A stretch of 64,000 nucleotides of DNA from Steroidobacteraceae bacterium (GTDB lineage Bacteria > Pseudomonadota > Gammaproteobacteria > Steroidobacterales > Steroidobacteraceae): contig JABAQU010000020.1 in NCBI GenBank assembly GCA_019187185.1, forward strand, positions 219,892 to 283,891. The letters run 5' to 3'. Below the pieces are notes generated by a model. It was not told where the DNA came from. It worked only from the letters and a program-made list of their open reading frames with translations, and made no database searches. Positions 18,344 through 26,296 of this stretch are shown one piece after another. The translations under genes were made by a program, and so were the position numbers. Position 1 is the stretch's first letter. Every line of letters begins with the position of its first letter.

Positions 18344-19714
18344 ATGACTGCGCTCGCCGAGGTCGACACATCGTATCGGCAGGCGCCCGACGCCCTGGAC
18401 CTCGGGCACATCCCCGGCAACCACGGACTGCCTGTGCTCGGCGAGACCCTCGAGGTGCTGCGCGACCTGCACGCGGTGGCAGTCCGCCATCTGCGCGAAT
18501 ACGGACCCGTGTCGCGCATTCGGCTCGCCGGCCAGGGCGGTCTGCTCGTGATGGGCGCCGAACATTTCGAGCGCATCTTCCACGATCCGGAGCAGTGCTT
18601 CTCAGCGGAAAAGGGCTACGACCGCCAGCTCGGCATCTTCTACCCCCGCGGCCTGCTGCTGATGGATTTCGACGAGCATCGCGCCAACCGGCGGATGATG
18701 CAGGGCGCCTTCAAGGTGCCGGCACTGCAGCGTTACATCGCGATGATGCAGCCGGTGATCGAGCGCCACGTGCGGGAGTGGGGCCGCGACGAACGGATCA
18801 TCTTCTATCCGCGCATCAAGCAGCTGCTGCTCGAGATCGGCGCGCGCTGCTTCCTCGGCATCGAGGACTTCGAGCGCGAAGCCGTCATGATCAACGACCT
18901 GTTCCTGGACCTCAACGCCGGGCTCGTCTCGGTGCTCAGGGTCGAACTACCGTTCGGCGCATTTGGTCGCGCGATGCGCGCGCGGCGCGAGCTCGAACGC
19001 TGGTGCCGGGCGATGATCGCGGAGCGCCGCCGGCGCGGGGCGGCCGGCGAAGACGTGCTGAGCCAGCTGTGCCTCGCCACGGATGAGGAAGGCCGGCCCT
19101 ACGACGTAAAGCCGATCGTCGATCACATCATATTCCTGCTGTTCGCCGCGCACGATACGAGCACCAGCGCGCTATCACACCTCGCGATGTACGTGGGCCG
19201 CGACACGGCAATGCAGGATCGCCTGCGGGAGCATCTGGCGCCGTTTGGCCCGGGGCCTCTGACCCACACCGACCTCTCCCGCATGGACTTCGCACAGCAT
19301 TGCCTGTACGAGGCCATGCGCCTGCACCCGCCCGTGCCGATGGCCATGCGGCGAACGATCCGTCCCATCGAACTCGACGGGCTGCGCATTCCGGCGCACA
19401 CAGTCCTGCACCTGCCGATGATGATGAACCAGCGCGACCCGCGCTGGTGGACCGAGCCCGATGCGTTCGATCCGGATCGCTTCGCGTCTTCGCGCCAGGA
19501 ACAGAAACGTCACGCGATGTGCTTTCACCCTTTCGGCAGCGGCGCACACAAGTGCATCGGCATGTTCTTCGCCGAGCTCATGGTGAAGGCATTCCTCTGG
19601 CAGTTCGTGCGGAGCTACCGCTTCACGGTGCCGCCGGGATACGCACCGCGGATGCAGTGGGTGCCGCTGCCGAAGCCGGCCGACGGGGTGCCGCTGCGCC
19701 TGCAGCCGGCGTGA
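18344..19714 (+). CDS. Cytochrome P450
   Basis: 456-residue soluble haem monooxygenase. Oxygen-activation motif AAHDTS at residues 268-273 (I helix), ExxR as E323-A-M-R326 (K helix) and haem-ligand loop FGSGAHKCIG at 397-406 with the cysteine ligand C404. No N-terminal membrane anchor. The sequence has the look of the CYP51/CYP120-related group rather than the small CYP101 class. No ferredoxin or reductase gene is adjacent. It is convergent with the LLM oxidoreductase gene and lies in the uptake/oxidation cluster at 18-25 kb; a hydrophobic substrate is inferred. Start is the ATG in TGATG; an earlier in-frame start is not available. Confidence 0.93.
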   Translation: MTALAEVDTSYRQAPDALDLGHIPGNHGLPVLGETLEVLRDLHAVAVRHLREYGPVSRIRLAGQGGLLVMGAEHFERIFHDPEQCFSAEKGYDRQLGIFYPRGLLLMDFDEHRANRRMMQGAFKVPALQRYIAMMQPVIERHVREWGRDERIIFYPRIKQLLLEIGARCFLGIEDFEREAVMINDLFLDLNAGLVSVLRVELPFGAFGRAMRARRELERWCRAMIAERRRRGAAGEDVLSQLCLATDEEGRPYDVKPIVDHIIFLLFAAHDTSTSALSHLAMYVGRDTAMQDRLREHLAPFGPGPLTHTDLSRMDFAQHCLYEAMRLHPPVPMAMRRTIRPIELDGLRIPAHTVLHLPMMMNQRDPRWWTEPDAFDPDRFASSRQEQKRHAMCFHPFGSGAHKCIGMFFAELMVKAFLWQFVRSYRFTVPPGYAPRMQWVPLPKPADGVPLRLQPA

Positions 19715-19750
19715 GCGGCACGCTTCCGCCGGCACAGGCACCGGTGGCGC

Positions 19751-20803
19751 TCAGGCCACTTTCTTCAGCTCCGGCAGCACGGCGCCCAGACTGATGAATT
19801 GCCGGCGCTGACGTTCCTGCAGCTCGGCGTAAGGCGGCCCGAAGACCACGTTCACCGAGCTCACGAGACCCGCATAGCGCGCGGCGAGCTTCGCCGGCAA
19901 TTCTTCTCGAAGCCCCACGATGGCGAAGGTCTCCAGCATCTCGTCGCTCACAAGCGCCGGCATCTCGTCCCAGCGGCCCGCCTGAGAGAGCCGCACCAGC
20001 TCCGCGCACACCTCGCCGAGTCCGTGATGCTCCATCACGGCGGAATAGGTGCGCGTGGCTGCATAGAACGAGATGTGCTTGCGGATGAGCCTCTTAGATT
20101 CCTGGAACTCTTCTTCCGTTGTACCTGTGACAAAAAAAGGATTGATGGCGAAGTCGATGTCCTCGAGCCGGCGACCCGCGCGCGCCGCGCCCTCGGCGAC
20201 AGCCGGGCGGATGACGTCGCGAATATAGGCAGGTGAGTTCAGCGGGTGCATCCGGACGCCATCGCCGAGCTCGCCCGCGAGGCGGCAGTTGTACTGGTTC
20301 ACCGCCGCGATGTAGATCGGCACCGTCTCGATGCCCTCGATGGGCCCGGGATTGAAAAACGGGTTGCAGAGCGTGAACTGATAGTGCTTGCCCTTGAACT
20401 GCGGCGGCTCGCCGGTGCTGAAGTGGCGGAAAATCGCCTTGAGGCAGAGCACATACTCGCGCAGGCGGGGCCCGGGCGGGCTCGGCCACGGCGTCGAGTA
20501 ACGACGCTCATTGTGGCCCTTCACCTGCGTGCCGAGCCCGAGCACGAAGCGCCCGCGCGAGAAGCGTTGCAGGTCCCAGGCCATCTGGGCCGTCACGAAA
20601 GGGCTTCGCGGAAAGGAAATCGCGATACCGGTGCCGATGCGCGCGCGGCGCGTGTGCTCGGCGAGGATCATCTGCGGCAGGTAGGGATCGTGCCCCGCCT
20701 CGGGTACCAGGATCGTGTCGTAGCCGAGTTCGTCGAGTTCCCGTGCGTGCCGCGCGAGGGCTTCGATGGTCGGGGGAGCCGTGATGGTCGCTTCGATTTT
20801 CAT
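19751..20803 (-). CDS. LLM-class oxidoreductase (TIGR03617-like, F420/flavin dependent)
   Basis: 350-residue luciferase-like TIM-barrel enzyme. It starts MKIEATITAPPTIEALARHA and includes the typical GYDTILVPEAGHDPYLP, RIGTGIAISFPRSPF and RGRFVLGLGTQVKGHNERRY segments, matching the mycobacterial-type F420-dependent subfamily better than bacterial luciferase. Whether F420 or FMN is used cannot be decided here. The start was set at this ATG because the upstream extension is not conserved in type. Divergent from the TonB receptor across 244 bases that contain the dyad at 20949-20975, so both may be controlled together. Confidence 0.9.
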   Translation of the reverse strand: MKIEATITAPPTIEALARHARELDELGYDTILVPEAGHDPYLPQMILAEHTRRARIGTGIAISFPRSPFVTAQMAWDLQRFSRGRFVLGLGTQVKGHNERRYSTPWPSPPGPRLREYVLCLKAIFRHFSTGEPPQFKGKHYQFTLCNPFFNPGPIEGIETVPIYIAAVNQYNCRLAGELGDGVRMHPLNSPAYIRDVIRPAVAEGAARAGRRLEDIDFAINPFFVTGTTEEEFQESKRLIRKHISFYAATRTYSAVMEHHGLGEVCAELVRLSQAGRWDEMPALVSDEMLETFAIVGLREELPAKLAARYAGLVSSVNVVFGPPYAELQERQRRQFISLGAVLPELKKVA

Positions 20804-20948
20804 GAGGACTGATTCTAACGGGTCATTGCCGAGGTGCCACGGTGATCGCGTCGACCTCCCCCTCGTGGCCGGCACCGCGATCCGAACGGCGGACCGGTCA
20901 GGGTACATGCACGTCGGCAACACACCAGGTTGCACTCGGGCGGAGCTC

Positions 20949-20975
20949 AAATCTGCAGTGAACGTCTGCAAAACT
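20949..20975. promoter_or_regulatory. 27-bp operator-like dyad between LLM oxidoreductase and TonB receptor
   Basis: Half sites AAATCTGCAG and CTGCAAAACT are separated by 7 bases. The right half is identical to the right half of the perfect dyad at 24416-24442, the left half matches it at 7 of 10 positions, and spacer length is the same. It is 146 bases from the LLM start and 73-99 bases upstream of the receptor start. Likely bound by the same regulator, the LysR protein at 23441 being the candidate. Confidence 0.6.
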
Positions 20976-21047
20976 TCGTGTTTACAACCTCATGGAGGCC
21001 ACCTAGCTTGCCTTTCGATGCACAAATGGGCCGGAGGGATGACGAAG

Positions 21048-23444
21048 ATGCGATTGACTCAGCGCACCCGTGCAACTGGCAGAGTCCGCAATGCGGTGGC
21101 AACGGTCGCACTTGCCGCCGCGAGCACTGCGGCATGGGCGCAGGGGGCATCGCCAACCAGCGCGACCATGCTGGATGAGATCGTCGTCACCGCCGAACGA
21201 CGCGAGACCGCGCTGCAGGACACGCCCATCTCGCTGGCCGTCATCGGAACCGGGCAACTCGAGGCGATTGGCGCGTTCGAGATCAGCGACATCTCCGACC
21301 AGATACCGAATGTCCGCATCAATTCGATCGCCGGTTCACAGTCGAACATCGGTATCGGCATCCGGGGCGTCTCGGCGACCGACACGCAGCTCGCGATGGA
21401 TCCGGCAGTCGGCATCTATCTCGATGGCGTGTACATCGGCCGCCATACCGGCGCAGTATTCGACATCGTCGACCTCGAGCGGATCGAGGTGCTGCGCGGC
21501 CCGCAGGGGACTCTCTATGGTCGCAACTCCACGGGGGGCGCGATCAATCTCGTGACGCGCAGGCCGGGTGACGAGCTGGCGTTTGACCAGACAGTCAGCT
21601 ACGGCAGCGAAAATTTCCTCCGCAGCACGACTCGCGTGAACCTGCCGATATCCGGGCAGCTTGCCACCTCGCTCTCGTACAACCACACGCAGCGCGACGG
21701 TTACGTGGAGAGCCTTTACAGCGGCAAGGATCTCGGTGGCATCCAGTCCGATGCCGCTCGCCTTGCGCTGCGCTGGGCCCCGGGCGAGCGCTTCACGGCA
21801 GATTATGCGTTCGATTGGTCGCAGCGTCAGGCGAACAACGCGACCGCGCAGCTGGTGCATGTACGGCCACTGCAGATCGGTCTCGGCGGCCGTTTCTATC
21901 AGCAGCTCGCGGCAGTGTCATCGCCGCAGCGCATGCAGAGGCTGCCGCTGGTCCAGGACAGCAATGACGAGAACACGGCGGATGTCTACGGCCACGCACT
22001 GACCCTGGAGTGGCGCCCGGCAGCGGATTTGACCGTGAAATCGATCAGCTCGTTCCGGACCTGGAAAGAAGATGAGCGTGGCAGCAGTTTCGGCGACGTG
22101 TTCGTCGACGCCAACACGGTGCTGAACGGCGCGAGCGGGGCCTACATTCCCGCGGGTGAGCGAGTCGCGAACTTCTACTCCACACGCAAGGACAAGCAGG
22201 AGCAGTGGAGCGAGGAGCTGCAGCTGCTGGGATCGGCCTTCGAAAGCCGGCTGACCTACACGCTCGGAGCCTACTACTTCACCGAGGATGGCAAGGAAGC
22301 CAACCCGTCCATGTACGTGCTGCCCGCGCAGTTTGCGTTCGGCAGCCAGCCGCTCGCGACTCAAAGATTCCTGTGTGCGGATTTCATCTCGCCGACGCCG
22401 TGCCTTGGCAAGAGCGTGCGTCTGGGCAATCCCGCGTTCCGCTACTCCGTCGATAACGAGGCGTATGCGCTTTACGGGCAGCTGACCTGGGCGATCAACG
22501 ATGCCGTCGACCTCACGTTCGGCGGTCGCTGGTCGAGGGACCGCAGGTCCGCGACCCTGACTACCCTCTTCGGCGGCGTACCCGGCACGGTGGCAGGCAG
22601 CAAATCGTGGAGCGACTTCAGCCCGAACGGCACGCTGACCTGGAAGGTCAGGGATGACATCAACACCTATTTCAAGGTCGCCACTGCCTATCGCGCGGGT
22701 GGCTTCAATGCCCGCGCGACGACCATGGCATCATTCCTGTCTCCGGTCGATGCCGAAACCGTGTTGGCGTATGAGCTCGGGCTCAAGTCAGAGTTCTGGG
22801 ATCGTCGCGCGCGCTTCAACGTGGCGCTGTTCGACATGGACTACGAGGACCGCCAGGTGAAGCAGTTCGAGGCGGGCACGGGCGGCGCATCGCAGCGCTT
22901 CGTCAATGCCGGCAAGAGCAGCGCGCGCGGCGTGGAGATGGATTTCACGGTCTTGCCGATCGAAAGGCTGGAGTTCCGGCTGAGCTACGGCTATCTCGAT
23001 GTGAAGTACGATGAATACATCACCGCGGTCTCGAACCCCGTGACCGGGCTCGGCACCGGTGTCACGACCGACGTGTCCGGGATCGCCTCGACGCTGGTGC
23101 ACGCGCCGAAGCACACGGGCGCGGCCAGCGCCGAGTACACCTTCCCGGCCACGAGCCACGGTACCTGGGCACTGTGGGCGGGCGCCACCTACGCGAGCCG
23201 CCGTGACTTCGACCCATTGCTCTACCTGTATACATCGACGCCGGCGCATACGTTGATCGATGCGCGCCTGACGCTGCGTGACGTTCCACTGAGAAGGGGC
23301 AGCCTGCTCTTCGCACTTTGGGGCCGCAACCTTGCGGACAAGAGCGTGCGCGAATGGAGCATTGATTTCGGCACCATGGGCTGGGCCATCAGCACCTTCG
23401 CCCCCGAACGCACTTTCGGCGCCAACATCGGGTATCAATTCTAG
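21048..23444 (+). CDS. TonB-dependent outer-membrane receptor 1
   Basis: 798-residue receptor for active uptake of a large or scarce substrate. Signal peptide ends at about residue 32 (AAWAQ). TonB box-like DEIVVTA lies at 43-49, the plug domain follows (LRGPQGTLYGRNSTGGAINLV), and the barrel ends with the aromatic terminus ANIGYQF. Subfamily is that of the sphingomonad/gammaproteobacterial receptors often found beside catabolic genes, without siderophore-specific marks. Start chosen at the ATG 9 bases after GGAGGG; an in-frame ATG at 21039 is the alternative. Its stop overlaps that of the LysR gene on the other strand (CTAG). Confidence 0.93.
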   Translation: MRLTQRTRATGRVRNAVATVALAAASTAAWAQGASPTSATMLDEIVVTAERRETALQDTPISLAVIGTGQLEAIGAFEISDISDQIPNVRINSIAGSQSNIGIGIRGVSATDTQLAMDPAVGIYLDGVYIGRHTGAVFDIVDLERIEVLRGPQGTLYGRNSTGGAINLVTRRPGDELAFDQTVSYGSENFLRSTTRVNLPISGQLATSLSYNHTQRDGYVESLYSGKDLGGIQSDAARLALRWAPGERFTADYAFDWSQRQANNATAQLVHVRPLQIGLGGRFYQQLAAVSSPQRMQRLPLVQDSNDENTADVYGHALTLEWRPAADLTVKSISSFRTWKEDERGSSFGDVFVDANTVLNGASGAYIPAGERVANFYSTRKDKQEQWSEELQLLGSAFESRLTYTLGAYYFTEDGKEANPSMYVLPAQFAFGSQPLATQRFLCADFISPTPCLGKSVRLGNPAFRYSVDNEAYALYGQLTWAINDAVDLTFGGRWSRDRRSATLTTLFGGVPGTVAGSKSWSDFSPNGTLTWKVRDDINTYFKVATAYRAGGFNARATTMASFLSPVDAETVLAYELGLKSEFWDRRARFNVALFDMDYEDRQVKQFEAGTGGASQRFVNAGKSSARGVEMDFTVLPIERLEFRLSYGYLDVKYDEYITAVSNPVTGLGTGVTTDVSGIASTLVHAPKHTGAASAEYTFPATSHGTWALWAGATYASRRDFDPLLYLYTSTPAHTLIDARLTLRDVPLRRGSLLFALWGRNLADKSVREWSIDFGTMGWAISTFAPERTFGANIGYQF

Positions 23445-24322
23445 TCTTGCCCTCGCGCAGCGAGCCCCGCAACCAGGTAGTCCGAGAATGCGCGGATCGC
23501 GGCGCGCCGCAGCGCCTCGGGCAGCGCATAGAGGCAGATCTCCACCTCGGTGGTGAGCTCCGGGAGATCGAGTGGTACCAGCTCGGGATCGTTGCCGGCG
23601 AGAAAGTCCCAAGCCAGCGCGGCGCCGAGGCCGGCGTGCGCCAGTTGCATCGTCACCGTGCCGGAGGAGGCCATGGCGACAATGTTCAGATCTGCGCCGA
23701 GTGCGGACGACGGCCGCCGCGACAGCTCATCGGTGATCTTCGAGGTGTCCCAGGCGATCCAGTCGACGTCCTGCGCGCGCAGGGGCCGGTCGCGGCCGCC
23801 GCGAAAGTTGCGGTGAATATAGGGCCGTGCAAAGAACCGGCCCAGCGATATGCGCTGGAAGCGGTCGATATTCTCGAGCGGTGCGAAGCGCGGAAATATA
23901 TGCACGTCGGCCAGGCCCTTGGCGACGTCCACGAAATCGTTCGTCATGTCGAGCTGCCACACGATCTCCGGGTGACGCCGGCGAAACCCGACGAGATACG
24001 GCGCGACCAGCCTCAGCATGGATTCCGAAAGCGAGATCCGGATAGTGCCCCGCAGCGACGTGCACGGTTTGGTCGCCTGCTCTTCGAGTCGCGTGAACGA
24101 ACTCTCGATCTGTTCGAAAATCGGCAGCAGATCCTGGCCCTTGCCGGCCAGCGAATAGTCCGTGCCCTGCTTCTTGAAGAGCGGCGCACCCACGAATGCT
24201 TCCAGGGCCCGTATGCGTCTCATGATCGTCGTGTAATTGACCGACAGGCGCCTCGAAGCACCGGAAATGGTTCCCGCACGATAGAGCGCCAGGAAATAGC
24301 GGACATCATCCCAGTGATACAT
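23441..24322 (-). CDS. LysR family transcriptional regulator
   Basis: 293-residue regulator. N-terminal winged helix (YHWDDVRYFLALYRAGTISG, then RLSVNYTTIMRRIRALE) at residues 1-60; LysR-type effector domain from about 90, with GTIRISLSESMLRLVAPYL. The start is the ATG of MYHWDDVRYF since all LysR proteins begin near this point; the longer frame upstream overlaps the regulatory region. Divergent from the SnoaL-like gene, with a perfect dyad between them, and tail-to-tail with TonB receptor 1. Expected to control both neighbours and itself in response to a pathway compound. Confidence 0.92.
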   Translation of the reverse strand: MYHWDDVRYFLALYRAGTISGASRRLSVNYTTIMRRIRALEAFVGAPLFKKQGTDYSLAGKGQDLLPIFEQIESSFTRLEEQATKPCTSLRGTIRISLSESMLRLVAPYLVGFRRRHPEIVWQLDMTNDFVDVAKGLADVHIFPRFAPLENIDRFQRISLGRFFARPYIHRNFRGGRDRPLRAQDVDWIAWDTSKITDELSRRPSSALGADLNIVAMASSGTVTMQLAHAGLGAALAWDFLAGNDPELVPLDLPELTTEVEICLYALPEALRRAAIRAFSDYLVAGLAARGQD

Positions 24323-24415
24323 GCCGGCGCAATGATAGCCGCGGTCGCGGCGACAGCGTAGCCCACGCCAGCGTGGTTGAAGTCGAGCGCCCGTCTCCAA
24401 TGGCGACAAGATCGA

Positions 24416-24442
24416 AGTTTTGCAGACACTTGCTGCAAAACT
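24416..24442. promoter_or_regulatory. Perfect 27-bp dyad between LysR and SnoaL-like genes
   Basis: Half sites AGTTTTGCAG and CTGCAAAACT (10 bp each, perfect) with a 7-base centre. It lies 93 bases from the LysR start and 108 bases before the SnoaL-like gene. The strict LysR T-N11-A pattern is not met, so another dimeric regulator is possible, but position and the second copy at 20949 favour the local LysR protein. Confidence 0.65.
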
Positions 24443-24550
24443 GATGAATCGGCAGCGTTCCATTTGGCTCGGGTCCGCCGCATGCTTCGGTACGCGCACT
24501 CGCTCCTGTTGCGACGCGAGCGCAACCGAACCCGATGGAAGCGAGTGCCG

Positions 24551-25102
24551 ATGAAGCGTACGTTCATGTCGACCTGTGTCGCGATCCTCCTCGGCGGAGG
24601 AGGTCACGCCATTGCGGGCGAGACTGGCGACAGAGCAGGAGATCCCCTGCACTCGGAGATGGAAATCGCGCGACTGCCCGTCAGCTATGCGTGGGCGGTG
24701 GACGGCAAGGACATCGACGAAATCATGGATCTCTTCGCGGACGATGCAGTGTACGACCTGTCCGCCTATGGCTATGCGAACGTGGTCGGGAGAGCCGCGA
24801 TCAGGGAGCTCTTCACGCGTTCAGTGTTCCGTGCCGAGCAATGCTCCTTCAGCAGCATCTCGAACGTCCGGGTGAAAATTCAGGGATCGCGGGCGACCGG
24901 TTCCGACTACTTCGTGCACATCGGCTACAACGACCGCAAGCTCGGAGAGAGCACACGGCACTACGTCGAGGGCCAGCACTTCTACGAGTTCGTCCGCCTG
25001 GCCGGCAAGTGGAAGATCTCGCGCATGGTCGGCCGCCCGACATTCCAGGCGGTCGAAAAGTTCGCGCCGGAATCACTCATGCACTGCGGGCAGAGATCCT
25101 GA
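24551..25102 (+). CDS. Secreted SnoaL/NTF2-like protein
   Basis: 183-residue protein with signal peptide (residues 1-22, ending HAIAG) and a cone-shaped alpha+beta SnoaL-like domain: ARLPVSYAWAVDGKDIDEIM, DLFADDAVYDLSAYG, then VVGRAAIRELF and the C-terminal GKWKISRMVGRP strand. The fold is shared by ketosteroid isomerases, dehydratases and ring-hydroxylase small subunits. Export is unusual for these enzymes. Divergent from the LysR gene. Start is the ATG after GGAAGCGAG; the longer frame upstream crosses the dyad and is rejected. Confidence 0.82.
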   Translation: MKRTFMSTCVAILLGGGGHAIAGETGDRAGDPLHSEMEIARLPVSYAWAVDGKDIDEIMDLFADDAVYDLSAYGYANVVGRAAIRELFTRSVFRAEQCSFSSISNVRVKIQGSRATGSDYFVHIGYNDRKLGESTRHYVEGQHFYEFVRLAGKWKISRMVGRPTFQAVEKFAPESLMHCGQRS

Positions 25103-25332
25103 ATCACGGCGCTCGACGAGTCACTGCAGCGCGGTCGCATTGGGCCCCGCCGCGCCCGTCCAGCACCTTGTCTACGGTGGACGGGGCCGCTTCTCCCGAG
25201 AATTCGGCAACGACCCTTTAGTGGACAACGGGAGCTGCCGTCCACGGAATCTGCGTCTGCCGCACTCCGTCGAGACACGACAGAAAGCTGCGCGGCCTGC
25301 TCCGGGTCGGGGCCGACACTCTGCCCGTGAAA

Positions 25333-25348
25333 TGTGACGCACGTCACA
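25333..25348. promoter_or_regulatory. CRP/FNR-family binding site candidate
   Basis: TGTGA-CGCACG-TCACA matches the TGTGA-N6-TCACA consensus of CRP/Vfr/Clp regulators exactly. It is 110 bases upstream of the sigma-54 promoter at 25458 and 185 bases before the PEP-CTERM gene 2 start. The rest of the 419-base gap (25103-25521) shows only this site and the promoter. Confidence 0.55.
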
Positions 25349-25457
25349 TGAGCCTGCGCGACTCGTGTCGGCGAGCTTTACACCGCGGCCCTCCGGAATC
25401 TGTCACATCGCGCGCAAACCATTGAGCGTTGGTTGAATTTTCTTTCTGCCCCGGGCC

Positions 25458-25473
25458 TGGTCCGGCATTTGCT
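25458..25473 (+). promoter_or_regulatory. Sigma-54 promoter of PEP-CTERM gene 2
   Basis: TGGTCCG, four bases, then TTGCT. GG and GC are 12 bases apart, as in RpoN promoters, with one perfect -12 box and a -24 box off by two bases. It would start transcription about 38 bases before the ATG at 25522, much like the site before PEP-CTERM gene 1. Confidence 0.7.
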
Positions 25474-25521
25474 TTGGTACGGGTCATCTGATTTCGCGTT
25501 GGCTATCCGGAGAATTCACGA

Positions 25522-26241
25522 ATGGGCAGATTGGGCAAGACACTCGGGTCGGTGGCGGCTTGCGTGGCGCTGGGCGGAGTGGCCCAGGCGACGCCGCTCG
25601 CGATCGGCGATGTGGTTCAGGTGCAAGACAGGAGCGGCACGGCGTTCACGCCGACGCCGGTCCCCGCGAATACGAATGGCCTTTACTCGAACGTGTCGTT
25701 CCTCCTGAATGGAACGACGAGCACTTCGGCATTGGCAGGCCTGTTCGTACTCGATTACTCGACGACGGGCAGCGACTGGACGGAGTTCCTCAGTTTCTGC
25801 GTGGAGCCGGACGTCCATCTCGCGCCCTTCTCCAATCCCTACACGGTCTCGTCGCTGGGATCGAGCGAGTATTCCTCCGATCTGATCAGTGAGCTCTGGG
25901 GTCGCTATCGTGGTGATGTCGTCAGCGACGTGTCGGCCGCGGCGTTCCAGGTCGCAATCTGGGAACTCGCCTATGGCGAGACCGATCGCAACCTCGGCAC
26001 GGGCGCCTTCCGCCTCACGAGTGGTGGTGACGTGGCCAGCCTCGCGTCCAGCTGGCTTTCGAGCCTGGATGGCACCGGACCGAAGGCGAGTGGCCTCCTG
26101 GTGCTCGCAAACAACCAGCGCCTGCCTGACCGCCAGGACCTGCTGACACAGGTCTCGGTGCCCGAGCCGGCAACGCTGGGGCTGTTCGGCCTGGGTCTGT
26201 TGGGCGTCGGCGTATCGCGCCGTCGCAAGCAGGCGCAGTAA
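25522..26241 (+). CDS. PEP-CTERM sorting domain protein 2
   Basis: 239-residue exported protein. Signal peptide to about residue 23 (GGVAQA), a middle domain with FLSFCVEPDVHL and the AAFQVAIWELAYGE motif known from many PEP-CTERM surface proteins, and a C-terminal VPEPATLGLFGLGLLGVGV plus RRRKQ sorting tail. Ribosome site GGAG nine bases before the ATG. It has no sequence likeness to PEP-CTERM protein 1 beyond the tail. Convergent with the kinase gene across a strong hairpin. Confidence 0.9.
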   Translation: MGRLGKTLGSVAACVALGGVAQATPLAIGDVVQVQDRSGTAFTPTPVPANTNGLYSNVSFLLNGTTSTSALAGLFVLDYSTTGSDWTEFLSFCVEPDVHLAPFSNPYTVSSLGSSEYSSDLISELWGRYRGDVVSDVSAAAFQVAIWELAYGETDRNLGTGAFRLTSGGDVASLASSWLSSLDGTGPKASGLLVLANNQRLPDRQDLLTQVSVPEPATLGLFGLGLLGVGVSRRRKQAQ

Positions 26242-26264
26242 ATCGCTGCAGCGATCGGACAGGG

Positions 26265-26292
26265 CGGCGGCGCTCGGCAACGAGCGCCGCCG
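26265..26292. terminator. GC-rich hairpin between convergent genes
   Basis: Perfect 12-bp stem (CGGCGGCGCTCG with its complement) closed by a GCAA tetraloop. It sits between the stop of PEP-CTERM gene 2 and the stop of the kinase gene on the other strand. No U run follows on either side, so termination may be weak or Rho-assisted. A short palindrome centred on CTGCAG precedes it at 26242-26255. Confidence 0.55.
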
Positions 26293-26296
26293 TGAT

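Noticed and set aside
18126..18344. 72-codon frame ending in overlap with the P450 start
   Set aside because: It spans the palindrome, has no good ribosome site and no similarity; treated as chance.
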